A program made the position numbers and the translations under genes. From Anisakis pegreffii (taxonomy: Eukaryota > Nematoda > Chromadorea > Rhabditida > Anisakidae), in NCBI GenBank assembly GCA_035041965.1, contig JAPYMA010003020.1:62001-126000 (forward strand): a stretch of DNA of 64,000 nucleotides. The letters run 5' to 3'. Position 1 is the first letter of the stretch; every line of letters begins with the position of its first letter. Below the pieces are notes generated by a model that worked only from the letters and a program-made list of their open reading frames with translations, searched no databases and was not told the DNA's origin. Positions 12,101-27,100 of this stretch are shown here, piece after piece.

Positions 12101-15100
12101 GATTTTGTACAGAGAATGCGACCGTTTTGAAATGCGATCATGAATGCTGCTTATGTTTTTGTTTTGAATAGAGTTTGTCACCTTGTGTCTTTATTGAAAT
12201 TCATTTATTAATAGAATGATATAAAAATTGATAAAAACAGCGATAATAATGGTATTGATAACAACAATAATAATACTAATAGTGCAATTGGAGGTTCAGT
12301 AAAAATAGCGGGAGAAACACAAGATGCTCCACGAATGCAATATCATGGAGCTGAATATTTGTAGGTAATCCTCGAAATTAGAACTCTCCAACCTTACATC
12401 TAGCAACGGCAACGAAAATAATTAAAAAACGCCTGATCAGCGAAAATCTCAAGAGGTTGTCTTACTGTCTTATGAAATTACTGAATGAGAACTTAATTGA
12501 ATTCTGGGGCAAGTGCACTTTGAGAGGAAAAATAAATTCATCGGTTGTTTTAAAATGCTAACTGTTTAAATTGCATCAGCCATCTTTGATATTCTATCCA
12601 TGCATTCATGAATAAGTGTCGAACCGTGATGTATGATTTCACATAATCGTTTAAGTGCGATGCAATGACCTTCATTAGAAAAAATTCGAAAGTTTTTTTC
12701 ATTCACATTTCAGTGAAAATCTCCAGTTTGATTCATTCTTGGAATGTCATTCATCAACTCAATTCATTCTTTAAATGAATTTCTGATGATGGCTCAAAAC
12801 GATTCGATCATAAATAAATTATGAAATCGAGGTTGACGTCTTCTGAAAGCATTTTTTTACACTGCTCCCTCTCTTCTAATTCAATCAAACGCAGTCATGT
12901 GTTGCAGTTGAAGAATGAATATCGAATGTTGCGCAGAGAGGGCGTTAATTCTTCGTCTATTCAAACCTGATATATTACCAGAATCGTTCAAACGAAAATA
13001 ATTCAATTTCACCATGTCTTAGAATTTCATTGATTTGAAAGACTGCATTGTATTCCATATGTATAAGGTCGATAAATTTTTAATTAGCACCAATTCACTG
13101 TGTACCTCAATTTTGCTCGATTTCAAGTTTTTTTTACTTACATCCACATAATTTTATGACAGGTGACATCATAATCTAAAGATCATTAATGGAAGTTGAT
13201 TCCATGACATTACACAACCTCAGCTATTACGTTATGCGTCACTGAATGCCAGTGAAAACGATAGTGACTCAAATATAGCCGATTTTATCCACTTGAAAGT
13301 GATAATGAATCAAATATAGCCTATTTGAAAGCAAAGTTGCATAACTACGATGAAATATTATAAGTGAAAATAAGATTTCCATGAAAGTGTTAGATGCAGT
13401 GCGATTGAGGCGACGAAACAGTTACTTAATTGATTGCAAACACGATTAATTTGAACTGTACTGTGCAATTTTCAATGAAAACTTTTGCTAATGGCACAAC
13501 AAAATAGTCTTTCGTAGATTGCTGCGTCGAGAAATGATATGAAATTTCGCTGAAAGTTACAATATCAAAATTTTCAAACATCAAAAATTACACCAATGTT
13601 TATACAATAATATAACACCATATTAAGGAAAATGTTCCTGAACGAGACCAAACTCTACGACAGATGCATGATCAAGTAAAACTCTCCAACACAGTGTTTG
13701 GATGATATTTGTAACTTTTATGGCAGTAACTGGCACAGTGCAATTGAATTTACATTGTGCATAATGATGTGAGGCCGAATAAATGATAAAAGCCTATGTT
13801 AAATTCGAGTGTGCACAATGTCATGTGTGCTTTCCATACGTACAAAATATGTTTTAGAATCAACTTTTACAAATTAAATTTCCACCTTGCTAATGTTAAG
13901 ATGTTGTAGAAACATGCACAGATGAGCACGACTGAGGCACTTGCTGTTCGAATGAAGTTTGAATAACTTAGACTCACTCTTTCACAGCCAACCCAAAATG
14001 TGAACGTATCGAATTGAAACATCGAAATACGATTATGAGTCGGAGAATAAACTGAACACCCTTGGGGTAAATACAATGCTCCGTTGCACTCAAACAAGAG
14101 CATGTCTGAAAATTTGAGTAGATTACCAAACACCATTACTAGAATTCACTTCTTCGTCCAAATAAGACATTATTTACTCGATTCTCATCGAAATGATATC
14201 ATCATCAGAAACTGCGACTTTGACAAATTTGACCGAATTTTAATAGAAAAATTGCTATGAATTGAATCGAAAGAAAACGAATCTACTATAAACCACATGA
14301 TACAATTTAGCGGAGTAAAAATGTAAGTGAAGTGATCTGAGAATTGAATGACAAAAAGTAATCCGTTGCACATCGAAATGAGTAAAATGAAAAAATGCGA
14401 AGAATGAATTAGTTTACTGTACGAAACGTTCAGTCGAGAGTATTGTAAACAAACTAATTCACTGGATGAAAATGCGATCCAGTGCATTGATAACGACAAC
14501 GAATAAACAACAAACTGATTTATGAGTGGCATTCCAGCGCACAGATATTTTTCAACTCTCATATTCAATGTGCATTGAACTATGACTTGAATATGTTTCA
14601 AAAATTGTTTGCTTCGTCCATTGCAATCTTCTGGTCCCTGCGAAGAACCGCTAACAGCCATTTCGAGACTACTAATAAGAAGCGGAAATATTTTTTGGAA
14701 GTATCTTCCAAAACTGAAGTTGAATTGGATTGACTACTTGGCTTGCTGATTGATGGGCATATGTTGAATGATATCGCGAAGAATTTCCATTCTTCGTAAA
14801 TGTGAGAAACATTCGACTCGCTTGTTCAACTGAATGCACTTCGGTGGGTATGCGAGAACAGTTCTGTCATGACTGACGATAATATTTATTATAGTAACGA
14901 TAACTATTCTAATATTATAAAGGCATAAGCTGTTGAGTGAAGGTGAAGTGTGAATGCGGTAAAATTAAAACCACAGTATCCGAAGCCAGAGCAAGTTAAA
15001 ATTTGAAAAAAAAAATAAAACTGGAGCATGAAATTTCTTGGAAACACTGAGAATGAACAGAAATACCGTAATGAATATTAATACTGTGAAGAATGTGGAC

Positions 15101-18100
15101 ACTGTAGAGAATATTCTAATATTCTAAAGAATATCAATGCTCACAGAATATGCTCCTACATGAAACCAACAGACGAACATTTCTAAAGACGAAAGAACAA
15201 GCCACGAAGACTAAAAGTCTTCATCTCTTCATGGTTTGTCCGTCTTAAGCCATGAACACTTTTAATTAGCATTCAAAGAAGGTTTTCAAAGCTTTCGAAT
15301 GCATCCGACATTTTTGTTGACCAAAAACACTGACGAACAGAGAAAGGGTTAAAAAACAAGATGTGTTCGATGGTTGCGTTCACATTCACATTCATCCATC
15401 TTTTTGTTACATTCTCAGTTATTTGGCAACATTCGCTGTCTGCTCGTAACACATCACTGTTCGAATGAACAATTTGTTGACGAATCAAAAAATTGGTTCG
15501 GAAATGGTTAAAGAAACTAAAACGGAAAACCGACTGCCCTTTGATGAAATTCAAAGCACTAATTTTGTTTTAGTCATGACTGAGGATATGTACTGTTAAC
15601 AAATTCTCAAGGAATGAATAGTATTACAACTCCTCGAGGCATTTGCAGAACAAAAATGGCTCCTGAGAGTTCATTCTTGGATTCGGAGCAAAAATTTTTC
15701 GTTATTATGAATAACTAGAAAATTAGAGTAGCGATCATTTTGTAGAATGTTGAATTTCATGCTTGAATATAACCACTTTCGTGCTACTCACTGATTTCTT
15801 ATGAGTATTCTAAAAGGGTGAAAATTGCGCAGAAAGAATAAACTGTGCATCTTGCGAAAGAAAGAATTTTAGCCGGAGATAACGCTTTTATAGACCACGT
15901 CGCTTCATTGGAAGAAAGCAATGAAGCAGACTTTCTATTTGCATCAGCGATTCAGAATCGAAGAAGAATGAGAAATCAACAAATGTTCACACAATACCGA
16001 ACGCATGCCTTTGAGCAAATAACTACTCCACAATTCAATTCTTCGAATTCCATCAGATATAATTTTCCGATAAAACGTCGGATATTTATGCGTGACTTCA
16101 TCTCCTTATCCATCAACATACCACACGTCAAAACGCCTCATTGATGATATTTTCTAAAGTATTTTACGAATCTAAAAGCATCGCTTCACATCGCTTCAAT
16201 GATCAATGGCCATGGAAACCAGGTGAATATTTTTACTAAATCAACTGTTCACTGAACTAATTGCATTTCAGCTCAATCGATGTTAAAAATACGAAATCTG
16301 ATAAAATTTAATCAACTCAAATCTAATTCATTGATTAGCAAATATTACGTGTACTAAACTAACCGAATTGAATTTAATTCATTTATTGCATACGTTGTAT
16401 TTTGCTTCTTCGATGTAGAACGCCAGAAAACGCGTTGTAATGAATTTATGGTAAACACAACGGATATGCTAGAGAATGGATACTGTGAAATGGGAGCTTA
16501 TCAAGAAAACAATAATCATCGAGAGTGGTAATGACGCCGATTTGAAAAATGTGGACCGCTCTGACAAAAAACGACAGCAGTTTAGCTAGTGATGTAATGT
16601 ATAAGAGTGAAACGATGGTAAACACAAAAAAACAACTGAACATTTCTCGTGACACTCTGCAACATTACTATTTTACCAAACGATGGTAAACACAAAAAAA
16701 CAACTGAACATTTCTCGTGACACTCTGCAACATCACTATTTTACCAAAAAATAAACGAATCGGTTGATAGTCTCAAATGGCGTATTACAATTAGACTATA
16801 TTCATGTATAAGCATTGCAAATAAGAGTGCATATCCTCTATGAAATGACCACTAGTAAGCAACAACATTTCAGCGGATTATTGCTGATTGTCATCATGAA
16901 ATTGATTTTGAACAGCTCTTGTCAGTGACGAAAACGAATTGGGGCTTCTCAACGAATAACACTGACGCTGATAATGACGAACGGAAGAAGTATTATAGAA
17001 ACGCTATGAAAGGAGAATACACTATCGGATATAGATGAAAAGCGACTGAAGAGGGGATTAGCTTGTTGCTGGATACAGCGACGATGAATTTAAGCAACGA
17101 AAGCGCAGAGAGACTTGAACAAAGGAGGACAAGGCAGGTGGCAGCTCGCTGAAATACTAAGAGAATCGAGAGGATAACGAAACTGAAGTGTCAGGAACGA
17201 TAGCGATGAAATGGGTCAGAATTCGTCTGGAAGAAGAACTGAAATGGATGCGAAGAGAAGAGAAGGCGGATAAGATGGAAATGAGTAAAAAATGAGCCAT
17301 GTTATGGATGGAGGGTTGTTGATTGTCGACAGTGAAACTCACGGTCGAGAATGCTCTTATGAGCTTTGGAATCATCCATCTCAAAATTCGATTATTTCGA
17401 TGGAATATTGACAAGATGTCGGTAGATGGATGCAAGCGTCAAGGGAATGAATGGAGTGAATCTCATGCACAGAGAAGGTCAGAAACATAGTGATCATGCA
17501 TTCTGTTGTGTTGCTTATTCATATATCATATGTTGGTGGCTGTTTTACCACTGATGACAGAACAGAGTGGTCGGTTGACGTTTCAAAGAACCTCATTGAT
17601 GAGTACCTCTTCTCCTCATCACGACAGCGTTTCTTGTCTGAAGCTGAATCATCTGAACGGATAAATTCCAGAAAGTACTTATCAACAGCACTCAGCTAAT
17701 GCTACAAATCAGAAAGAAGCCGTATCGCATAGGTAAAAAAGACCTAAACTCTATCTCACTTCATTTATCTTTCCAGCTTCCCGGCTTAATACCCCGACTT
17801 TCCGCACACCAAAAATTTTGTTATTCAACAGTGATGAACAGAAAAAACAGCCCAGAACCAAAAGCAAGTGCGCGCTGGCGATTAACATTTAACAGCTGAT
17901 CATTCCGTGATTAATGTTGCTATTATTTCAACTAACGATAAATATATTGCTAGTAACCTAATACTAAAGTTTTCACTATGACCTAAAAAAATATTCCACT
18001 CAAACGAATAAATACAGTGCTATCCGACTAGCTTGCTCTGCGCATTGTTCTCGTATGCAATTCGGAGCAGATGTAGTCACAATGCGATAACGCGACAACT

Positions 18101-21100
18101 TTAGGTGCTATGATGATTTAGCTAATTTCTTTCGGAAGCATGCAAACAAAATTTTCTTGAAAAAAGTTGATTGCTTTTCAAACCTTTCAATAGGCCATTT
18201 CCGGCTATCAAATGACGGACGACGCTCAACCATTGCTGTTGAAAGGCGAATCAAGTGATGAATATGAGTTTAAAGTGAATGAACGAAAAAAGAGATGAAA
18301 AAATCGAGTACGAGTATGAACACTTGAACATGATTTACTTGAACTCTCATAACTCAGTTTATATGTACTCTCCTATTTACATACCTACTTAAGTTGATAC
18401 TGAAAAAAGAGATAAAATACAACAACAAGCAAATTTTTCTTTTTTTTTCTCTTGACAAGATTGAGAAATGCGTTGTCAACTGAAAGGATCAACTGGAATT
18501 TAGTGCTGAATGTGAATTCATAACGGTTGATTAGACCCTTAACAAAAGAGTTCTTTAACAAAATCACTTATCTCATCAGTGAGTCTAATGAAAGCTTCAT
18601 GAATTTTCTTTACCTTCACAAGATAAAAAACGGAAGAAAATGGACGCAACAACATACGAACGAGCAACGCAAACAACACATCAAAACTTATTCCGCAGTT
18701 TTGCTGTCGTTTCGTTCGATGTGATCATTTGATCAAAACTTATTCCATGTGACACCTAACTGTGCTTCCAACTCTCATCTCACTCTCGTCGTAGCAACGA
18801 ATCAAAAAATATTATTGAAACATGATCACTGAAACAATATTCTATTGAATTAACTGCATAATCGCATTATTCACATGGATAACCCACTAATCAGCAACAA
18901 TAACACACGGATGCTCATCAACAATTGTCGCCAAAAAAACATTCATCTGTGCGTTAACTTGAACAAAATTTTGAGAATTTAACACTTTTAAAGTGGCTGC
19001 AATCGCTCTATTAGGGAAGTGATATTCATTGCATCAAGACGAAACTTTAAATCGATGATATGAACGATCATTAGGAAGATTACTTCTAGAAAGACATTAT
19101 TAATCAATTCAGTTAGTTAATCCTGCGTGAAAGAAGAGAATCGGTCGAGAAAGGTGGTCAGGCCAAATGAAATAAACAACTGAAGAGCGAACAAATGAGC
19201 CAGACCCTTGAGTCAAGCAATTCGCTAGGCATTTTTGAGCAGTTGCTTTCTCTCTCTCTCATCGCCACTAAAGGCGAAAGATAAGTAATCAAATCAAGTT
19301 GATGACGTTGAAATCTTGAAATGTTGACAGATGAGAGATACGTGAAATCGTGAAAGTGATTGAAAACAACAGTTGATAACCAAAACAATAGATAAACTGA
19401 TTTCAAGGCTAATTTTAACGTCCGAATGATGGAGCTCAAAGCAAATTTCACGAGTGAACGAAGAACAACTGATCAAAGATAAAAGATTACTCGAACAGTA
19501 TTCCTCTATCTCAACGTCTTGTGCGAACTGCTGCACCTAGTAGTAACATACTCATTCGGCTCACTAGGAAAAAAAATTGAAAGCGAATACAGTCTCCAGT
19601 TCAGCGCAAACATAGGCCGTAGTATCCACTCTGTTCTGGACCATTCATTCAAAACTTATGTGATATTCTCAATGGACACACAAGAGCAGTCGTCAGTATA
19701 TCACAAAACAATAATCAATCAAAACCATCTCTTAAGCTTAATTAACCAGTCGAAACAGCAGCAGTCATCATGTATCACATGCCATTCACTCAAAAGTTTC
19801 ATGAGAGAACAACACATTCATATTATTCGAACATAGTGAATAAGATCACATGCTTGCAGATAGACTTATTTATCATGGAGCTACGTACGTAATACATTTC
19901 AATAACAACTATAGCATTATCAACTAATGAAACTAATTATCGTCTCAATTAACAACGCGATTGAACACACGACCGACAACTTTCTCTTTCGAATAATTTC
20001 TTTACGCTACTCAATCGTCTGATTCGAATTATATTTTATAAATGAAACAGTGTAATCGAAAACTACTGCTACTGTTCGTTATCGTAAAATGCACAATGTA
20101 TGCATAAAAAATGTTCTCTCTCAAACAGCCACACAATCATCACACCAATGGATCAGTACAATACTCCTCATATTTCACCATTCCGACAAAAACCTGAATT
20201 AATCAACAATCTGATCGAGTCAATCTCATCGTTTCATGAAAGTGAAATACGTTGAAGTACGTTCCACAACTTGTGACCACCGTTTGGTGTGTCCCCTGGC
20301 GCAATTAGCAACCTATGAGATGATATCAAGTTGCTAATTGATATCAAGCTGGAAATGGATATAATGAGTTCATCTGAAATTCGACAATCATCAATAATCC
20401 CACTCTTCGTGAAACGACGAAACATCCGAAGAAAAAGTATTGGTTCATATGTGCAATAGACTGTGACAATCGAATGAAAATGGGAAATAAAAGCGTCGTC
20501 GCATCTTTTCCGGCTTTGAAGGAGAATGAAAAATGAAATATCACTTCACTGAATCACAAGGTTTTTGTCAAAAAAACTTCCTCGTTTATCGAAAAATACG
20601 AAGAGAATAAACGACGAACATTGCACACAAAAAAAGCCTTGAACATGGGAATGCAATGGCGTGATTAATGATCCGATATCGTTGTATAAAAACATCGCTC
20701 AACAGCGCCCATTCGAGAACTATCAATCGAATGGTATTTGTTTTCACAGAACTTATTCAGAACTGATTTTTTGGACAACATAAAACACTAAAAAAAACTT
20801 CAATGCGAACCCCTCATTTACATTACAATCCATTCTCATTCTAACTTCCCGATGCGCGTTTATAAATGCACACAAATGAATGTGAATAATTCGGCACCAC
20901 GTATTCCACCGAATCAAATGAATTGTTGCAAGCATTTCTTCCGTGTGGCATTGTTTGAATACATTCAACGAACGGAATTCAATGGATGCTAACGCAGGTA
21001 ATCTTGTCATGCAACCACAATAACTGCATGAAAACGCAACAATGATTGCGTCAAATCCTGTTCGAAGTAGAAGAGATCGTAAACGGAATGTTTCAAGTGT

Positions 21101-24100
21101 GAAGAACTCTAGCAAACAGCAACTTTACGGTCTCGAACTCTAGCATGATCCCATAAAAGGCGATCATAACTACTCATACGACCGTTAAGGATCACAATAC
21201 CAAATATATTAATTCATATGATTTCGTTGCCATTTACAAACAACTGTTCATGTTAAGTGAACGATCTGTGCCCATGAATACCTCCTCTGAGCGAATTAGT
21301 TAACAACAATGAATATACGTTAATGTTGACTTATTTATGTTGAAAAACTAGTTGAGTTTTACTGATTTACTGAAGAATATTAATACTTTCAAGCGATACC
21401 CTAATAAACACAATTTGTTCGGTATTCATCACGGGAAACAACCAACGATGGACAGCAGATGTGCAACACTGAACGAATAAGTTCAAATACTGTTCAGAGA
21501 ATATTTCGAGAATATTGCTCTATTCTTCACCAAAATACTTTTCTACTGTAAGATGGCAGTGAAGAGCGACGGACTTTAAACCACTTCACTGTGCGAACGA
21601 CGACGTTCAGAGCAATAAACACTTGAATATTTAATCCTCAGTTGAACAGATAGAAATTGAAATCTCGGATCCAAAACAACAACAACAATAATAATAGTGA
21701 TGCAATCGATAAGCATAGAACCCTTTCAAAACGCTCATCATGCAGCATACTTTTGATTTTTACGACTGTTTTTAAATACTCACCCCGTATGACTTTGTGT
21801 TTGTCCACCTGATCGTTTTATAATGCAACAAGCAAAAAGAAATGCTGAATTAAAAATGATTGATACGTACGGACTACTGCACAAAAGACATACGTAAACT
21901 GGAGAAGACGTTCTGTGCCATTGTAAGGAATATTTGCGATTGTCTCGCGAGACGTTTTTGCTCTTCGACGTTAACGACGATCGACAGAAGTGTTCCGATC
22001 ATAGTCAAATGAGGTGCAATCGCCTGTCGCTCACTTTCTTTCGTTCTTGAAATATTTACGATTATTTATTACGGTGATAATTGATGAATTAGGTGATAAC
22101 ATAAAATGACAAATGAATTATTTCCACACACACGCATCTATGACAGATTTTTGTCTAACGCTGTTGGGCTCACAGAATCGATGTCATCATAACAACCTTG
22201 ATCAGTAACGCAAACAGATAAAACCTGTAGGTTAGAGAATACAACGAATGTTTTGGATATGTTCTCTCAGAATGCGCGATTTAATCGGATCTAACGCAAT
22301 TCATCACGACGAGTGATTTATGCTATCATGCTTACCTTCTCTATTCTACACAACACTAACAACTTTTAGTATGTAACAGTTTTTTGGTGTATGATCACTA
22401 CGTTTAAAAACAATAATTTTCAGCTTTCTATATACGAAAACTGTGAGCATAATCCAAATGAATCCCAAAAGGCTGTGGAGCGATCGATCTGAATTTCGCA
22501 TCGAAACAGGGCTGAGCATACAGCCAGCCATTAAACCGTCTGAAAATTGCCAGCTCAATTTCATTCAATTCCAGCAATTTGATCGATTAAGAGCACAAAG
22601 AACAATCACAGAACCGCAAATTTTTGAAAAGGCATTACCGAAAAACAACTGCTCACTCTCAATGAAGTGCGGAACAGTTTAATGCAGCACAGCTTCAGAT
22701 TGCACTCTTGCCACACAAAATCACGCATTGAATTTGTTATTGTAATGAATCAACAGAACGGTACCGTTCATTCTGATGAACCATAAGAAGGCCAGCGACA
22801 AAACCACAACGCGCTTGTAACAAAATAATTGTCGCACAAAAAGCGTCAATAGGGACTTTCACAGCACGGCCGCCATCCACCGAGACCGCGATCGCATGCA
22901 ATTTCGAACGGAATGCCTAAACTCGAACTGATCAACTGACATTGTTTGGTAAATCATCTTGAATTCATTGTGAAAAACTTCGTAAACAACTCGAAATGAG
23001 TACACATTTGAAAACTTTTCAGATGAACGCAACCACAAATATTAGAACACGAAGAATTTGGTCGAGCAAACCTAACAGCTGTTTGATATATCCAATTATA
23101 AGAGTGGTGGTTTTAAAAATGGATTTTGAAATAATGAAGAAGGGTGTAATTTACAATTTGATGTTTGACAAACATTGTATTTGTACTATAAAACAGTTAT
23201 ATTAGAAGTGGTTATAATCAAAACAATGATAATCATAATAGAGAAAACAAAAGCAATGAAAGAATAGTAACAATACTAAAACATTGTTAATCAATCTGAG
23301 CATACGATATTTTAGTCAAATGTAAGAATGTGTGCAAATAAATACAATGGTGCATGTGAGATGAACTACTGTAAGAATTGCTCGAATCTAATAGAATGTA
23401 TTGCTATGGCGCTAGAACACAGTGATGCTGATACATAACTGATGAATTTTACACGAAAACGATTGAGAAATGTGATTTTCGGATGCACTTGGCAAATCGA
23501 ATCGAAGTACTTTACACAATGAAAAGGAAACCAACAAAAACAAAACATTGCACTTTAATAACATTGCACTTTAATACTCAAGATTGAATTTGAATGAGCG
23601 AATTTTGGTTGTAAACAGAATGAAACATTTCTATGAGCTCATCCCTTGATTCCTCACTTATGAATCTCATTTCCAAAATGACTCTCTATTATTATGATGA
23701 TTACTGTGAATGAAAGTGCAATGCATTCGTGGGTTAAATGTCAAACAATGAAATGGAACATGCATGATTGCTTGAAACGTAGCGTACCTGATCAAGGGAT
23801 TTGATATCGACAAAAATCGGTGATGCATCAGGTGAGTAGGAAGGTGGAAGGATAATTTCATCGTCCGACGTTGAATTCGTTCGATCCGAAGAATCATATC
23901 GCGGGAATAGTCGATACAAAACACTCGCATCACCCTAAACAAAATTCTCATTCAATACCATGATCAATATCATTGAAATTATCGTTATAATTGCTTTTCT
24001 TGTCAACAGAAGCATTATTGTTATTATTGCTAGCGATGTTATCAGTGCCCTTCATTCTGAGAATCGTTCTTGCAACAGCAACAATAACAATTCTCTTATC

Positions 24101-27100
24101 TTGTGAAATGTTTTCTTCCTTTGTGAGCAAATGAGAAAGAATTTCTTTCATGTGCACAACATGCGTATAAAGTGCAATGCGAAACTTTTTCGCAATCGTC
24201 ATTTCAAAACCTCGAATTTTTCGACGAAATCATTCACATTCCGCCGAGAATACAGACATTTTTCTGCGGAAACAAGCAAATCAACCCTTTCATTAATCAT
24301 AGAACATTGAGAGAGATTATTTGGATGTTGTTCAGTAAAGACAACCGTTGAAGAATAATTGTTTGAGACAGATTGCGTTTTTCAATTGATTTATGTTTCG
24401 AAAATCACGCATTCAGTCACAGCACTTGAACACTTTTTTGCGACAAGCGATCTGATGAAGCACTTCTGGGTTTGACCGTTTAGAATGATTTCAAACCATA
24501 TCACGGTTTTTCACAAATGTACAGTTGGTAGTCTTTGAATGCTACGTGATCTAACAAATCATCAGGATTCGTTCAGTTCAATTGTGACGGTTCAAAGATT
24601 GATGTAAACTTACACAGTTAACGGCTTCCTTCAAGAGATGCTCGCCGGCAACCTGTAAGAGAAAAAAACGAGTATTTTAGTTTAACAAAACTTTTCACGC
24701 CTAAAGATACAAAAGCAGCAATGTCTTACTTTCACTGAGACATAGCAAAAATCATCAACCACACATAAGTTTCGATTGCTGATGTTGTTCGATGATCTTA
24801 AAATTCCGTAACCTTCCGATTGATCGAACACACTGGTACGACCGTATTTAGAGGTCACATCCCGAATCAACTTTACAACTGATGAATGATTCTCGTTCTG
24901 CGTTCCACCCAAATGGTCAATGTTTTCGGTAGACTTTACATCAAAATGAAATTTAAGAAAGCACAGCCTGTGAGTTCATCGAAAATTCGATGATTCCAAT
25001 TCAGAGAACAGAAAGAGTATAGCAACATCGGAAAAGCCGAACATGATCACTTGATCTAGTGGAAAAATGGAGTCCTTCAGTCAACGCCAATCTTTGGTTG
25101 TATTTTTGATTTAGTAACTATGATCAGAAATTCTTCGTGTGTGTAAATCGTAAAATGGCGAATGTTTGCGGAGAAATTTCCCTTCGTAGAGATAGAAAAT
25201 TTGTCGATTTCTCATTATGGCAAAGCAAATGAAATTACTGCTTGATGCGTAATGTAATTCGAGTTCATTTGACAATGGTGCTATATGGCTGTCATGGTGA
25301 ATGACGGGCATCAAGATGAAGGTGAGAGCCTAATGTAATGAAAGAGTCCAATTAACAACCATCGAATAGCGTGTAATGTCAATCAAAAAATTCTCGAAAT
25401 TGTCCAATTAACGTTGTTGACGGCCAGTTCGGTTGGAAGATCGATCATTTCATCAGTGAAGTAAACCAGAAAGTGGTTTTGATTAAAAATATTTTCAAAA
25501 TGCTCGTCGGTCAGATCGCAAGTAATCGCCTCCTGTGATACGATTCTTAACAGCAAACTCCTTCCTCAATGGAACAATTTCCTGACTTTCTACTGATTTT
25601 TGTTAGATAGTAATGCACTGCCAGAAGAGATGGAAAATATTGAGACGGGTATTGTTGTAAGGGGGAAATACGGTCTGCCATAGGACCAACAAGGTTTACG
25701 GAGCGCAACAACATGAGAATCATTATTTTCTCGCATTTCCACGATGCAATGCCACAATAGACATAGTGTTATTGTTGATTCAAAATGGCGTTTCGTGGGT
25801 GTCACGATCGGAATGATTTGTAAATGAAAAACGAAAGCTGTTGAATAAGACAAAAAGGTGAATTACCTGGCAAAAACAAGCGTTGCATTCACGAGAAACT
25901 AGAAGGAAAGCAACTAGACGTGAGTTCGTTTGAGATCGAATCTGAAAGATTCTCATGCAAACAAAAAATCGTATCCTAAAATCAATTATGAGATATTGAA
26001 AGGCCAATGCTATTCGAAGAGTAACAACTACCAACCAACTGACATTTTAAACTATCTCGAAAAACAAATCCTTCATCGAAGATCACAAACGGAAGTCGAT
26101 GAAAACAAACATCTGTCACGATGTAAACTTCGAAAAAAAAAAGAGAACTTAAACACCAAAACATTACAATAATAAAATGGAAAGCTCGCGAAGAGATTAA
26201 GTGTGTCAATTTTGAGATACAACAATTTTTCACCAATTCTAGACTGAAAGCATAAATTATTAGTAGTTTGAAGCCGATAAGGCGATAAATTTGGTAAATG
26301 TGTTGGAGCAGAAGGGAACGCAAAGAGAAGAGACGAACCCATTTATTGAGCACTTGCTGAAAGTGTATCATATCGGGATTCTCGGCTGCGATATCTGCAG
26401 AAAGTTTATTAAGTTGTTCAAACATTGAGCATTCGTATTTGAAAGAGTAAGAGTTTAGTGATGGCGAAGAACGGTGATGCGAATGCAGTTGTTTTTGAAA
26501 TGGGGACGAAATGTGCGAACAATTTTGATTGATCGCAAGCGATTTCGGTACATTACTGTCTAAACAAGGCGATAGTAAATGATAATTGGATGAGTCTGTT
26601 GACGTGGTCTGACAGTGGCTGCTCAATTGAGGATGATCACTGGTAATGAATGACGCGGAATCTGTTGGATAACAACAAGATGGAGCTGTAGTGTAGGAGA
26701 AATTCAATGTTATCGGTTGATAGACGGCCGTCGGTTCGACATGAGCGACCTCAGGCGAGTCGAGATCATTCGGTGGTGCTTGAGAGGTGGATTTGGATGA
26801 TTCAGAGTGCTTAGATGCTTGTTTACTCTGTTGTATGTTTAGCTGTTGTGTTTTAGTTTTTGTTCGTAGTTGCGTTGCGAAAGGCATTTTTTCGAAATGG
26901 TGCAACAAGTGAGAAGAGTGAATAGATGGAATCGAGCAGTCAGTGACAGGAATAAGTGCTGCTGAATCTTTAGATCGATTGTTATTATCAGAGATTTGCT
27001 GAAAGAAATGCTCAGTGAACTGATCCTTCAATGGAAGCTGACAATAATTTTCATCGTTATTGATGTGATCGTGAAACGAAGACGAGTGCGTTAAATGAGA

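Larger units (their letters stand above)
3530..22764 (-). other. pde-2-like giant intron (19.2 kb) inside the GAF-A domain
   Basis: Splits the last GAF-A strand from its closing helix. It hosts the hAT-type element at 10.4-11.0 kb, a dispersed repeat at 8.0 kb, a hairpin at 15.19 kb, a 68-bp tandem duplication at 16.6 kb and a decayed coding relic at 16.9-17.5 kb. The remainder is AT-rich, with chance frames such as the 158-codon minus-strand frame at 14,185-14,661. Confidence 0.6.

Noticed and set aside
14185..14661. 158-codon minus-strand open frame with hydrophobic stretches
   Set aside because: No similarity recognised, ordinary AT-rich composition, and no supporting splice context. Likely a chance frame in the 19-kb intron.
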